The notes under the pieces were generated by a model. The model made no database searches. It worked only from the letters and a program-made list of their open reading frames with translations, and was not told the DNA's origin. Below, piece by piece: positions 16,669-25,622 of a stretch of DNA of 64,000 nucleotides. The position numbers were made by a program, and so were the translations under genes. Source of the stretch: Actinomadura rudentiformis (GTDB lineage Bacteria; Actinomycetota; Actinomycetes; Streptosporangiales; Streptosporangiaceae); NCBI RefSeq assembly GCF_008923185.1, contig NZ_WBMT01000020.1, positions 62,001 through 126,000 on the forward strand, read 5' to 3'. Position 1 is the stretch's first letter; every line of letters begins with the position of its first letter.

Positions 16669-17805
16669 GTGATCGTTCCGGCGCGATGGGCCAGGATCGC
16701 CTTCGTGACCGCGGTCGGCGCCGCGTTCCTCACGGCGATCGCAATGCAGGCCCTCGTCATCGCGCAGAGCTGGGGCGCCTGGTACTGGGTGCCGGGCAGC
16801 CTCTCCGCCGTGGCGGTGTGCCTGCCGGCGCTGTTGACGCTGCTGGGGCAAGGCCGGCCGCCCTGGCCGGCCATCGCGGGGCTCGGCATCGCGGCACTGA
16901 CGATCCTGGTTCCCCGTCTGGCTGATCCCCCCGAGCTTCCGGCGGAGCCAAGCCCGGCCATGGCCCTGGGCCTTGCGGTGCTGGTCGGCTCCGCGCTCCG
17001 GATTCTGCCCGCTGTGCAGGCCGGTGCCATCGCGGGTGCGGACCTGGCGGTGGTCGCCACCGGTCAGCTCGCCACCACACCCTCGTCCGGCATAACGGCC
17101 GTGACGGGCATGATCTGGCTGGCCGCCGTCGGCGCTGGGCTGTCGCTGCGGCTGTTGGACGCCCGGGCGAGCGCCACCGCAGAACGGGCGCGCCAGGCCG
17201 AACGGTTGGAGCTGGCACGGGAACTGCACGACGTCGTGGCCCACCACATCACGGGGATGGTCATCCAGGCACAGGGCGCCCAAGTGGTCGCGAGGCGAAA
17301 CCCGGAGCAGGTGACCGAGTACCTCAGCGAGATGGAGGCCGCCGGCACCGACGCGCTGGCGGCGATGCGGCGGGTCGTCGGGCTGCTGCGCGACGAGGCG
17401 GACGCGGCACCGGCGTCCCCCGGGCCGGAGGGGCTCGGCGCGCTGGTGGAGCGCTTCGGCCGGAAGGGCCCGGCGGTGCGGCTGAACATGCGGGAGGGGG
17501 ATTGGCCGCCGGAGGTGACCAGCACGGTGTACCGCGTCGTCCAGGAAGCGCTGACGAACGTGTTGCGGCACGCGCCCAAAGCCCGCTCCGTCGTGGTCAC
17601 CGTCGAGCAGGGCCCGCTGGACATCACCGTCGAGGTCACCGACGACGCTCCAGCGACCCCGACCAGGCCACACCACCGCGGCGGATACGGTCTGATCGGC
17701 ATGCGCGAACGTGTCGAGACGCTCGGCGGCTCACTGTGCGCCGGACCGCGGGCCGGTGGCGGCTGGTCCGTGCGGGCGACCCTCCCCGCCGGGGAGCCCC
17801 GATGA
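16669..17805 (+). CDS. NarL-partner sensor histidine kinase (HisKA_3 type)
   Basis: A 378-residue kinase: multi-TM sensor over about 8-163, coiled linker (DARASATAERARQAERLELAR), phosphoacceptor H187 in LARELHDVVAHHITGM, dimerisation helices, N box VVQEALTNVLRHAP, a short G-box region (VTDDAPATPTRPH) and GGYGLIGMRERVETLGG. The missing classic DxGxG glycines (DDAPATP) are common in this subfamily. GTG 16669 is favoured by the TAGCCT box; ATG 16606 and GTG 16621 are in-frame alternatives. The stop overlaps the regulator start (ATGA). Confidence 0.87.
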   Translation: MIVPARWARIAFVTAVGAAFLTAIAMQALVIAQSWGAWYWVPGSLSAVAVCLPALLTLLGQGRPPWPAIAGLGIAALTILVPRLADPPELPAEPSPAMALGLAVLVGSALRILPAVQAGAIAGADLAVVATGQLATTPSSGITAVTGMIWLAAVGAGLSLRLLDARASATAERARQAERLELARELHDVVAHHITGMVIQAQGAQVVARRNPEQVTEYLSEMEAAGTDALAAMRRVVGLLRDEADAAPASPGPEGLGALVERFGRKGPAVRLNMREGDWPPEVTSTVYRVVQEALTNVLRHAPKARSVVVTVEQGPLDITVEVTDDAPATPTRPHHRGGYGLIGMRERVETLGGSLCAGPRAGGGWSVRATLPAGEPR

Positions 17806-18455
17806 CCATCTCGGTCCTGCTCGCCGACGACCAGGCGATGATCCGCCGCGGGCTGCGGCTGATCCTTGAGGACCAGCCCGACATCAGCGTCGTCGGGGAG
17901 GCACCCGACGGAGCCGAGGCGGTCGCGATGGCCCGGCGGCTGCGTCCCGACGTGTGCCTCGTGGACATCAGGATGCCCCGGCTCGACGGCATCGAGGTGA
18001 CCCGCGTGCTGGCCGGCCCGGGGGTGCCCGACCCGATGAGGGTCATCGTGGTCACCACGTTCGACCTCGACGAGTACGTGTACGGGGCGCTGCGCGGCGG
18101 CGCGGTGGGATTCGTTCTGAAGGACGCCGGTCCCGCCCTGCTCGTCGAGGCGGTCCGCGCCGCCCACAACGGCGAGGCACTGGTCTCGCCATCGGTCACC
18201 GTCCGCCTGCTACGGCACCTGACGGCGACCGCGCCGCCGCCCCCGGCGCAGCCCCCGCCGCTGTCGGACCGCGAGCTGGAAGTCGTCCGAGCCCTCGCCC
18301 GCGGCCGCACCAACCAGGAGATCGCCTCAGAGCTCTTCATCTCGCTGAGCACGGTCAAGAGCCACCTGTCAGGCATCCAGACCAAACTGGGAGTCCGCAA
18401 CCGAGTGGGCATCGCCGCATGGGCCTGGGAGAACCGCCTGATCGACACCAGATGA
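17802..18455 (+). CDS. NarL/LuxR-family response regulator
   Basis: A 217-residue regulator with receiver (D9, D10; phosphoacceptor D55 in VCLVDIRMPRLDG; lysine in GFVLKDAGP) and a C-terminal LuxR helix-turn-helix (LSDRELEVVRALARGRTNQEIASELFISLSTVKSHL). It is translationally coupled to the kinase before it. An ABC exporter gene pair begins 90 bp downstream on the same strand, so control of that exporter is likely, in the manner of many actinobacterial kinase-regulator-ABC sets. Confidence 0.9.
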   Translation: MTISVLLADDQAMIRRGLRLILEDQPDISVVGEAPDGAEAVAMARRLRPDVCLVDIRMPRLDGIEVTRVLAGPGVPDPMRVIVVTTFDLDEYVYGALRGGAVGFVLKDAGPALLVEAVRAAHNGEALVSPSVTVRLLRHLTATAPPPPAQPPPLSDRELEVVRALARGRTNQEIASELFISLSTVKSHLSGIQTKLGVRNRVGIAAWAWENRLIDTR

Positions 18456-18544
18456 CACACCACCGGCCGAAAGTACGATCGCTGACGGCCCGGACTGTGC
18501 TTTGGACTGATGCCCGGAAATGGCGTTGATTCCAGGATGGGCGC

Positions 18545-19435
18545 ATGTCACATGAGGATTCCGTCCCGGTTCTGCGGGCCGAGGGATTGACGAAAAGATA
18601 TGGCCGCCGGGTGGCCTTGAACGGGGTCGACCTGACCATTCCGGCCGGTCGCGTCGTCGGCCTTGTCGGGCCGAACGGGGCCGGGAAGTCGACGTTGCTG
18701 AACCTCGCCTGCGGGCTGCTCGAACCGACGTCGGGCTCGCTGCGCGTCCTGGGGTCCCGGCCGGCGGAGAGCGCCGCGCATCTGGCACGGGTCGGGTTCG
18801 TGGCGCAAGACACCCCGGTGTACCCGTCGTTCAGCGTGGCCGACCATCTGCGCCTGGGTGCGCGGCTGAACCCGTCCTGGGATCAGGAGCTGGCCGAGCG
18901 GCGCATCGCGCAGGTCGGCCTGAATCCGGGCCAGAAGGCGGGACGGCTGTCGGGTGGCCAGCGCGCGCAGCTGGCGATGACGATCGCCGCCGCCAAACGC
19001 CCCGAACTGCTGATCTTCGACGAGCCTGCGGCCGCGCTCGATCCGCTGGCCCGCCGGGGGTTCCTGGAGAACCTGGTCGAGTTCGTCGCGGAGCTCGGAG
19101 CCAGCGCCGTGCTGTCGTCGCACCTGCTCAGCGACATCGAACGGGTCTGCGACCACCTCATCGTGCTGTGCGCGGCGCAGGTCCAGGTCGCCGGCAAGGT
19201 CCAGGATCTGCTGGCCGCGCACCATCGGCTTGTCGCGCCCAGAGGCGAACTCGACCGGCTGCCCGCCGGTGTCGAGGTCGTCCGGATGGAGAACAACGGC
19301 CAGTACAGCCGCGCCCTGGTACGCACCGACGTGCCGCCGCCGTCGATCCCGTACCGGGTCGAACCCGTCACGCTCGAGGAACTGGTGCTCGGCTACATGT
19401 CCCGCGCGTTCGCCGCCGGGGAGGGAACGCGATGA
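18545..19435 (+). CDS. ABC transporter ATP-binding protein
   Basis: A 296-residue ATPase. Walker A GPNGAGKST is at 42-50, the Q loop near FVAQDTPVY, the signature LSGGQRAQLAM near 138, Walker B LLIFDEPAAALDP, and the H loop in LSSHLLSDIERV. The C-terminal 80 residues are the variable extension seen in ABC-2 ATPases. Its stop overlaps the ATG of the permease gene (ATGA), so the two form one exporter. Confidence 0.92.
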   Translation: MSHEDSVPVLRAEGLTKRYGRRVALNGVDLTIPAGRVVGLVGPNGAGKSTLLNLACGLLEPTSGSLRVLGSRPAESAAHLARVGFVAQDTPVYPSFSVADHLRLGARLNPSWDQELAERRIAQVGLNPGQKAGRLSGGQRAQLAMTIAAAKRPELLIFDEPAAALDPLARRGFLENLVEFVAELGASAVLSSHLLSDIERVCDHLIVLCAAQVQVAGKVQDLLAAHHRLVAPRGELDRLPAGVEVVRMENNGQYSRALVRTDVPPPSIPYRVEPVTLEELVLGYMSRAFAAGEGTR

Positions 19436-20451
19436 TCTGGTTGAACTGGCGGCAGTTCCGCCTCCAGGCGCTCGCCGCCGCCGTCGGGCTCGCTCTGATC
19501 GCCGTCTACCTGCTGTACCTGGGTACGGAGATCCGGGATGCCCACGACGCCTACCAGTCCCGGTGCGCCGACCCCGGCGACTGCGCGCAGGCCAAGAGCC
19601 AGTTTCAGAGCGCCTACCAGAACACGCTGCTCTTCCTGGCCGGCGGACTCGGGCTGATCCCCGTGGTCATCGGCGCGTTCTGGGGGGCACCCCTGATCGC
19701 CCGGGAGCTGGAGATCAGCACCCACCGGCTGGTGTGGAACCAGAGCGTGACGCGCCGCCGCTGGCTGATCTGCAGGATGGCGTTCGTCGGACTGGCCGCG
19801 ATGATTCTGACGGGCCTGGCCAGCCTGTTGCTCACCTGGGCGGCCGCCCCGTACGACGCGGTCGCCGCGGACAGGTTCGGCGCGGTGGAGTTCGGTGCCC
19901 GCAACGTCGCCCCGATCGGCTACGCCTTCCTCGCCTTCATTCTGGGCACGCTCGTCGGCCTGCTCGTGCGCCGGACGCTCCCGGCGATGGCCATCACGGG
20001 CGTCGTCTTCCTCGTACTCCAGTTCTCGGTGCCGAACCTGGTGCGGCCGTATCTCATGCCGTCCGAGAAGACGACCCTGCCGATGACCACGCAGATCATC
20101 AATGAGGCCAGGAGCCTGGGCAGCATCACCGGCGCCCCCGTCATCGGCGGCCTGCAGGTGCCTGGCGCACCCGACGCATGGATCAGCGAGACCAGCCCTC
20201 TGCGCACCGCGGACGGGCGGACTCTGGGCGACAGCAAGTTCAACGAGTGCCTCGACACCCCGCCGAAGACCGGCACCGGCGGCACGTTCGGCGACACCGC
20301 GGCGTGCCTGTCCAAACTCAACCTGCACGTCGACATCAAGTACCAGCCGGGCAGCCGTTATTGGCAGTTCCAGCTGATCGAGACCGGGCTCTATCTGGCG
20401 GTCAGCGGACTCCTCATCCTCATCGCTCTCCAGCGCATCCGACGCGCCTGA
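19432..20451 (+). CDS. ABC-2 type transporter permease
   Basis: A 339-residue membrane protein that partners the preceding ATPase. TM1 lies near 12-30 (ALAAAVGLALIAVYLLYLG), followed by an extracellular loop with two Cys in RCADPGDCAQ, then helices near 63-85, 112-135, 160-180, 185-205, and a last helix near 312-332 before LQRIRRA. A large extracellular domain sits between the last two helices. The substrate is unknown. A hairpin terminator follows the stop. Confidence 0.85.
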   Translation: MIWLNWRQFRLQALAAAVGLALIAVYLLYLGTEIRDAHDAYQSRCADPGDCAQAKSQFQSAYQNTLLFLAGGLGLIPVVIGAFWGAPLIARELEISTHRLVWNQSVTRRRWLICRMAFVGLAAMILTGLASLLLTWAAAPYDAVAADRFGAVEFGARNVAPIGYAFLAFILGTLVGLLVRRTLPAMAITGVVFLVLQFSVPNLVRPYLMPSEKTTLPMTTQIINEARSLGSITGAPVIGGLQVPGAPDAWISETSPLRTADGRTLGDSKFNECLDTPPKTGTGGTFGDTAACLSKLNLHVDIKYQPGSRYWQFQLIETGLYLAVSGLLILIALQRIRRA

Positions 20452-20488
20452 AAGTGAGGGCACGGACTCGACCACTGCCTGGTGGGCG

Positions 20489-20503
20489 CCACCCGCCGGG
20501 TGG
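20489..20503. terminator. Hairpin between convergent genes
   Basis: CCACCC pairs with GGGTGG over a 3 nt loop, 37 bp after the permease stop and just before the end of the oppositely oriented S1 gene. There is no T-run, so the terminator call is moderate. Confidence 0.4.
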
Positions 20504-20522
20504 TGGTCCTGGCCGACGACTT

Positions 20523-20954
20523 CTACGGAAAATCCCGGCCTTTCGGGTCAGGATGCGCCCGTGTCGCGAGCTCGTCGGACTGGAACGGGTCCGGGTGCAG
20601 CGCACGCAGGGAGAGCCTGGCTTCGCCGTTGGTGGTGTCAAAGGAGAGCACTTCTCCGCGGACTCGCTGCCCGATGCGAACGACGTCGGTCACCTCTTCG
20701 AAGTGCTTCCAGGACAGTTCGGGAATCGTCACGAACCCGACACCGGGATAGGCGGGGTGCGGTGGGCCTTCGTCCAGGGCTATGAACACACCGAAGTTCT
20801 GGATGTCGGCGACCCGGCCGGTGGGCACGTCTCCGGCGCGGAGCGCCTTCAAGAACGTCCAGAGCTCCGGGTGCTCGGTCGCCGCCAGCGACAGCCAGAT
20901 CCGCTCGGCGGCCGTATCGACGGAGACCACTTCGGCACTGACACGCTGTCCCAT
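20523..20954 (-). CDS. S1 RNA-binding domain protein, apparently truncated at the 5' end
   Basis: A 143-residue protein from ATG 20954. It begins inside an S1 domain (MGQRVSAEVVSVDTAAERIWLSL is the C-terminal half) and then has one complete S1 domain: GDVPTGRVADIQNFGVFIAL, VGFVTIPELSW, VRIGQRVRGEVLSFDTTNGEARLSL. Upstream of the ATG the same frame still encodes S1-like residues (LHVGRGADAVR) but has no start codon before a TAA about 80 bases further up. So this is either a short protein with one and a half domains or the remnant of a longer gene. S1 proteins bind RNA, often in ribosome-linked or decay roles. Confidence 0.65.
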   Translation of the reverse strand: MGQRVSAEVVSVDTAAERIWLSLAATEHPELWTFLKALRAGDVPTGRVADIQNFGVFIALDEGPPHPAYPGVGFVTIPELSWKHFEEVTDVVRIGQRVRGEVLSFDTTNGEARLSLRALHPDPFQSDELATRAHPDPKGRDFP

Positions 20955-21107
20955 CCTGACTGCATCGGCGCCTCGACCGACGTGTAGGCGCGGACCGTGA
21001 GACCGGCGATCTTTCGCGAATCTGGGAACAGGTTAGTGAGTCGCGGTGTTGGGTTGGCTGGGCCACACTTGGAGTACGGCCCTTTCCGCTTTCCAGGAGG
21101 ATGACGC

Positions 21108-22334
21108 ATGCCCACGCTCGACACCGCGACCGAAGCCGTCCAGGCGCAGACGCCGGTCGACGGGGAGCCGTGCGTGCTGATCAAACTGGGCGAGGTCGTG
21201 CTCAAGGGCAAGAACCGTGAGCTGTTCGAGCGGCGGCTGGCCGACAACGTGCGGGCCGCCACCCGGGGGATCGCCCGGGTGGACGTGATCCGGCGGCACG
21301 GGGTGTTCATCGTCCGCACCAAGGACGCCACCGTCGAGAAGATCGACGCGCTGGCCGAGCGGATCAGCGATGTCATGGGCATCGTGTGGGCGCACCGGGC
21401 GTGGCGGGTCGGCAAGGACGTCGAGAGCGTCGAGCGGGCCGCGCTGGAGCTCATGGCCGGCCGCACCGGGTCGTTCGCGGTGCGGACCAAGCGCCGGGAC
21501 AAGCGGTTCCCGCTGACCTCGACCGAGCTGGACCGCCAGGTCGGCGGCAAGATCAACGATGTGTACGGGCTGCCGGTCAAGCTGAAGGGGCCCGACCACA
21601 CGGTCTCGATCGAGATCGACCGGGACGAGGCGTTCGTCTTCTCCGGCGGGCTGCCCGGCCAGGGCGGGCTGCCGGTCGGCATGAGCGGGCGGGGCCTGGT
21701 GCTGATGTCCGGGGGCATCGACTCGCCGGTCGCCGCGTACCGGATGATGCGGCGCGGCCTGCGGGTGGACTACCTGCACTTCTCCGGCATGCCGTTCACC
21801 GGGCCGGAGTCGATCTACAAGGCGTACGCGCTGGTGCGTGAGCTGGACAAGTTCCAGGGCGGCTCGCGGCTGTTCGTGGTGCCGTTCGGCAAGGCGCAGC
21901 AGCAGATCAAGTCGTCCGGCGCGGACAAGCTCGCGGTGATCGCACAGCGCCGGCTGATGCTCAAGACCGGCGAGGTGCTGGCGCACCGGCTGGGCGGCGG
22001 CACCCTGATCACCGGGGACGCGCTGGGGCAGGTCAGCAGCCAGACGCTGACCAACATCACCGCGCTGGACGACGCGGTGGAGCTGCCCATCCTGCGCCCG
22101 CTGATCGGCATGGACAAGATCGAGATCATGGACCAGGCGCGCCGGATCCGGACGTTGTCGATCTCGGAGCTGCCGGACGAGGACTGCTGCACGCTGCTGG
22201 CCCCGCGGCGGGCCGAGACGCGGGCCAAGATCGACGACCTGCGGCAGATCGAGAAGCGCCTGGACGTCGCCGAGCTCGCCGACCAGCTGGCCGAGTCGGT
22301 ACAGGAGCACCGTCCCGTCTACGGCGACTCCTGA
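21108..22334 (+). CDS. thiI: tRNA 4-thiouridine synthase ThiI
   Basis: A 408-residue protein with an N-terminal ferredoxin-like/THUMP part (LIKLGEVVLKGKNRELFERRL near 20-40; SFAVRTKRRDKRFPLTSTEL) and a PP-loop ATPase domain starting SGGIDSPVAAYRMMRRG near 203. Typical bacterial ThiI adds sulfur to U8 of tRNA and may feed thiazole synthesis. No rhodanese domain follows: the sequence ends shortly after the conserved CCTLLAPRRAETRA block, as in short-form ThiI proteins. Start ATG 21108 has AGGAGG at good spacing. The thiamine genes lie 14 kb away, so no operon link is seen. Confidence 0.9.
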   Translation: MPTLDTATEAVQAQTPVDGEPCVLIKLGEVVLKGKNRELFERRLADNVRAATRGIARVDVIRRHGVFIVRTKDATVEKIDALAERISDVMGIVWAHRAWRVGKDVESVERAALELMAGRTGSFAVRTKRRDKRFPLTSTELDRQVGGKINDVYGLPVKLKGPDHTVSIEIDRDEAFVFSGGLPGQGGLPVGMSGRGLVLMSGGIDSPVAAYRMMRRGLRVDYLHFSGMPFTGPESIYKAYALVRELDKFQGGSRLFVVPFGKAQQQIKSSGADKLAVIAQRRLMLKTGEVLAHRLGGGTLITGDALGQVSSQTLTNITALDDAVELPILRPLIGMDKIEIMDQARRIRTLSISELPDEDCCTLLAPRRAETRAKIDDLRQIEKRLDVAELADQLAESVQEHRPVYGDS

Positions 22335-22337
22335 CCC

Positions 22338-23240
22338 CTAGTCTCTCGGGCGTGGGGGCTCTGGGCCTTCGGCGCCCATCAGCGCGATGCGTTCTATCCG
22401 GACGATCCTGAAGCGGCGCCCGGCCACCTCCAGGCCGTTGAGGCGTGAACGGCCCGTCAGCAGTGCCGCGGCCTCGGCGTACTCGTCGAGCTCCTCGGTG
22501 CCGGGATGTTCGACCGCGGGCACCACGTGCCGGAAGTAGGTGGCGAGCGAGCCGCGGGCCTGCTGCGGCGTCTCGTGCATCCTCCCACCGGGGCGCCAGC
22601 GTCCACTGGCACGTTCTGCCACGGTGAACGCGGGGGAGAGCAGCACCGGGGTCAGGAACGCCCCGGGCTCGGTCGCGGTCCCCGCACCCGTCGCGTCCAG
22701 CAGCTGGCACAGCAGCTCGGCGGTGGCGATGTCCGGGGTCGTCTGGCCGTCGGGCATCAGGTCGTACGGGCGGGACGGCGGCAGGCGCAGCTCGTCGGGC
22801 GCGGGGTCGACGTCCGTCGGCCGGGGCGGCTCAGGGCCGTCGGGGCCGGTGCGCACCACCTGCTCGATCCGCACGATCCGGAAGTGCGAGCCGGCCACCC
22901 GGACCTCGTCACGGGGTTCGCTCTCCAGGCTCCGGGCCGCCGCCCGCAGGTCACGGCCCGCGATCCAGTCGGCCAGGGCCGCCCGGTCGGTGAGATGCTC
23001 GGCGAGCAACTCCCTGGCCCCCTGGGGGATCGGGTCGCAGGGGCACACGATCTGCCAGCCCCCGGACACCCGCTCGGCGGCCGTGAACAGCGCGCCCGCC
23101 ACCACCAGCTCCGGATAGGCGGCGATGGAGCGGCAGGCGTCCGCCAGCTTCACGGCTGCGACCGGGTCCACCCCGTCCAGGTCTTCGGGGAACAACCGCC
23201 CACCGGCGTCCCCATCGCCCGTTGTCATGCGCGACATCAT
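22338..23240 (-). CDS. DUF5954-like protein with internal duplication
   Basis: A soluble protein of up to 300 residues (ATG 23240; ATG 23225 is an alternative) built from two copies of a 130-residue module. Each ends with the same block: VAGSHFRIVRIEQVVRTGPDG-PEPPRP in the first and VAGRRFRIVRIERIALMGAEG-PEPPRP in the second, and each contains a SGGW or SGRW strand. This resembles actinobacterial DUF5954 proteins. No catalytic motif is evident and the function is unknown. It is convergent with thiI, whose stop codon lies 4 bp away. Confidence 0.6.
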   Translation of the reverse strand: MMSRMTTGDGDAGGRLFPEDLDGVDPVAAVKLADACRSIAAYPELVVAGALFTAAERVSGGWQIVCPCDPIPQGARELLAEHLTDRAALADWIAGRDLRAAARSLESEPRDEVRVAGSHFRIVRIEQVVRTGPDGPEPPRPTDVDPAPDELRLPPSRPYDLMPDGQTTPDIATAELLCQLLDATGAGTATEPGAFLTPVLLSPAFTVAERASGRWRPGGRMHETPQQARGSLATYFRHVVPAVEHPGTEELDEYAEAAALLTGRSRLNGLEVAGRRFRIVRIERIALMGAEGPEPPRPRD

Positions 23241-23294
23241 CCTCGCCAGAGCCCGTGCTGGCGAGAGGTTCGCGGCACATTTCCGTTCCGATTT

Positions 23295-23329
23295 GAACGG
23301 GTGGTCCCGGTTGGCGGGACCACCCGTTC
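23295..23329. terminator. Strong hairpin between two leftward genes
   Basis: A perfect 15 bp stem (GAACGGGTGGTCCCG with its complement) closes a 5 nt loop, 30 bp after the EamA stop. No T-run follows on either strand, as is common in actinobacteria. Confidence 0.65.
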
Positions 23330-23358
23330 AGCTGCGGGCAGGCGGGATCAGCTGCGGA

Positions 23359-24294
23359 TCACTTGCGGGACGGCAGGATCAGCAGCAGGAGGCTCGCCGC
23401 CAGCAGGGCCAGTCCGGCCAGGGCGAGGCCGCCGAGCTGCTCGTCCAGCACCACGACGCCCAGCACCGCGGCGACGGCGGGTTCGGCGAGCGTCAGCGTC
23501 GTCGCCGTGGTCGCCGGGGTGGTGCGCAGCCCGCGGGCGAACAACATGTACCCGCCGGCCGTCGTGACCCCGCCCAGATAGAGGATGATCAGCGCTCCCG
23601 AGGGGGTCGCCATCCAGCCGGGCCCGGTCATCGCCAGGACGGGCAGCAGGACGATCGCCGCCACCCCGAACAGCATGCCCACCACGGCCCGGTCGTCCTC
23701 GCCCCGCGTGATGAACGCGGACGCGACGCTGGCGTACACCGCGTACGCCAGCCCTGACAGCAGGGCCAGCCCCACGCCGATCGGCTCGACGCCGGCCGAC
23801 TCGCCGCCGCCGACGAGGGCCGCGCAGCCGGCCACCGCCCCGGCGGTCGCCGCGAGCCACCGGGGTGTCAGCCTGGCCTGGCGGGTGAGGGCGCCGAGCA
23901 GGCCCGCGAACGCGGGTGCGCTGCCGATCGTGACGACGGTGCCCACCGCCACGCCGGTACGGGCCACGGCGACGAAGAACGCCGCCTGGTAGACGGCGAT
24001 GGCGACGGCGCCGAGGCCGACCAGCGTCCGGTCGCGGGGCGTGCTCAGCAGCCGGAACAGGCCGCCGCGCGCGGTCACCAGGGCCAGCGCGAGCAGCAGG
24101 CTGCCGCCGAGGACGATGCGGGACGCCGCGATCGAGACGTTGGAGGCCCCGTCGGCGAAGGTGCGGACCGTCCCGGTGGTGCCCCACAGGCAGGCGGCCA
24201 CCAGGATGTCGGCGGTGCCCCCCACGCGCACGGGCGCAGGACGGGAAGGAGTGCGCCGTGAAAGAGCGCGTTGGGAGAGAGTGCGTACGGACAC
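23359..24294 (-). CDS. EamA/DMT-superfamily transporter
   Basis: A 311-residue protein with ten predicted TM helices in two five-helix EamA repeats. The first repeat starts at ADILVAACLWGTTGTVRTFADG (about 28) and the second after an Arg-rich linker (LTRQARLTPRWLAA) near 150. It is expected to export small metabolites; the substrate is unknown. Start GTG 24294 has AGGAG upstream. A second EamA gene in this window, at 35422-36387, is only distantly similar. Confidence 0.85.
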   Translation of the reverse strand: MSVRTLSQRALSRRTPSRPAPVRVGGTADILVAACLWGTTGTVRTFADGASNVSIAASRIVLGGSLLLALALVTARGGLFRLLSTPRDRTLVGLGAVAIAVYQAAFFVAVARTGVAVGTVVTIGSAPAFAGLLGALTRQARLTPRWLAATAGAVAGCAALVGGGESAGVEPIGVGLALLSGLAYAVYASVASAFITRGEDDRAVVGMLFGVAAIVLLPVLAMTGPGWMATPSGALIILYLGGVTTAGGYMLFARGLRTTPATTATTLTLAEPAVAAVLGVVVLDEQLGGLALAGLALLAASLLLLILPSRK

Positions 24295-24358
24295 GAAGAA
24301 TTGCTCCTGAACTCGAAACCAGAAGAAACAGGGTTCGAATCCGGGGCGCAGAAGATCA

Positions 24359-24385
24359 AGACCGGGCGCGCGTCAGCGCCGGTCT
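24359..24385 (-). terminator. Hairpin downstream of DAHP synthase
   Basis: AGACCGG pairs with CCGGTCT over a 13 nt GC-rich loop about 170 bp past the DAHP synthase stop. On the leftward strand it is followed by TTGATCTTC, a modest U-tract. The 259 bp around it (24295-24553) hold no gene. Confidence 0.4.
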
Positions 24386-24553
24386 CGCAACATGCTCAGG
24401 GTGAGAAGAGTCGCCACGCCCCGGTCAGGAGCGGGGCGGTCCGCAGTTGGGGGTCCAGTACGCCATGGGCGAGACCCTACCATCCGCCGTGACCACGACT
24501 TTCGGGATCGCCGACTGCATGATCACGGCGGGACGGGGATGAGGAGAGGGTGC

Positions 24554-25594
24554 TCAGGCGGGCACGCCGTCGGCGGCCTGGGTGAGTTCGCGGTCGACCA
24601 TGGGGGGCAGGTCGCGCACGACCTTGGCGAGCTCCCTCAGGTCACCGTCCACCAGGGCCTGGGGGCCGTCGCAGAGGGCGGTCTCCGGGTGCGGGTGCAC
24701 GTCGATGATCACGCCGTCGGCGCCGATCGCGATCGCGGCGCGGGTGAGCGGCAGCACGAGGTCGCGGCTGCCGCCGGAGTGCGACGGGTCCACGATCACC
24801 GGCAGGTGGGAGAGGCGCTGCGCGACCGGGACCGCGGAGATGTCCAGGGTGTTGCGGGTGGCCTTCTCGAACGTGCGGATGCCGCGCTCGCACAGCACGA
24901 TGTCGAGGTTGCCGCGCTGCGCGACGTATTCGGCGGCCATCAGCCACTCCTCGATGGTGCCGCTCATGCCGCGCTTGAGCATGACCGGCTTGCCGGACTC
25001 CCCGGCGGCCTGCAGGAGCGCGAAGTTCTGCGCGTTGCGGGTGCCGATCTGGAGCATGTCGGCGTACGAGGCGACGAGCTCGACGTCGTGCGCGTCCACG
25101 ACCTCGGTGACGACCGGCATGCCGGTCTCCGCGCGGACGTCCGCGAGGATGCGGAGCCCGGCCTCGCCCAGCCCCTGGAAGGCGTACGGCGAGGTGCGCG
25201 GCTTGAACGCGCCGCCGCGCAGCAGCGTGGCGCCGGCCGCCTGGGCCATCTGCGCCGCCGCCAGCGTCTGCTCCGGCGTCTCCACGGCGCACGGCCCCGC
25301 GATGAGCGTCATGGTGCCCGGCCCGATCGGAACGCCGCCGACCCGCACGACCGTGCGCTCGGCGTGGTTCTCACGGCTGACCAGCTTGTACGGCGCGGAG
25401 ATCCGGATCACGTCGGTCACGCCGCGCATGCCGCGCAGGTTGAGCGACCCGAACTGCTGAACGTCGCCGACCAGCCCGACGATGGTGCGTTGCACGCCGC
25501 GGCTCACGAACGCGTCACCGCCCGCCGTCTCGACTAGTGAGACGACGGCCTTGATATCTGCCTCGCTGGCCTCCGGGGCCATGACGACGACCAT
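24554..25594 (-). CDS. aroF: 3-deoxy-7-phosphoheptulonate (DAHP) synthase, type I-beta
   Basis: A 346-residue enzyme joining phosphoenolpyruvate and erythrose 4-phosphate at the entry to the shikimate pathway. An N-terminal ferredoxin-like regulatory domain (about 1-70, VVVMAPEASEADIKAVVSLVE) precedes the barrel, as in Thermotoga-type enzymes where that domain carries feedback control. Barrel motifs include MTLIAGPCAVE, LRGGAFKPRTSPYAF, QIGTRNAQNF, MLKRGMSGTIEEW and VIVDPSHSGGSRD. ATG 25594 has GAGGAGAGG upstream. The gene is preceded by a leader peptide rich in aromatic codons and a strong terminator, so transcription is probably controlled by attenuation. Confidence 0.93.
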   Translation of the reverse strand: MVVVMAPEASEADIKAVVSLVETAGGDAFVSRGVQRTIVGLVGDVQQFGSLNLRGMRGVTDVIRISAPYKLVSRENHAERTVVRVGGVPIGPGTMTLIAGPCAVETPEQTLAAAQMAQAAGATLLRGGAFKPRTSPYAFQGLGEAGLRILADVRAETGMPVVTEVVDAHDVELVASYADMLQIGTRNAQNFALLQAAGESGKPVMLKRGMSGTIEEWLMAAEYVAQRGNLDIVLCERGIRTFEKATRNTLDISAVPVAQRLSHLPVIVDPSHSGGSRDLVLPLTRAAIAIGADGVIIDVHPHPETALCDGPQALVDGDLRELAKVVRDLPPMVDRELTQAADGVPA

Positions 25595-25622
25595 GGTTGT
25601 GCCTCTCCTCATCCTGAAACGA

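Noticed and set aside
24325-24350. tRNA-like T-loop sequence GGGTTCGAATCC
   Set aside because: The flanking bases do not form a T-stem on either strand, and no acceptor or anticodon arm can be built from the surrounding 75 bases.
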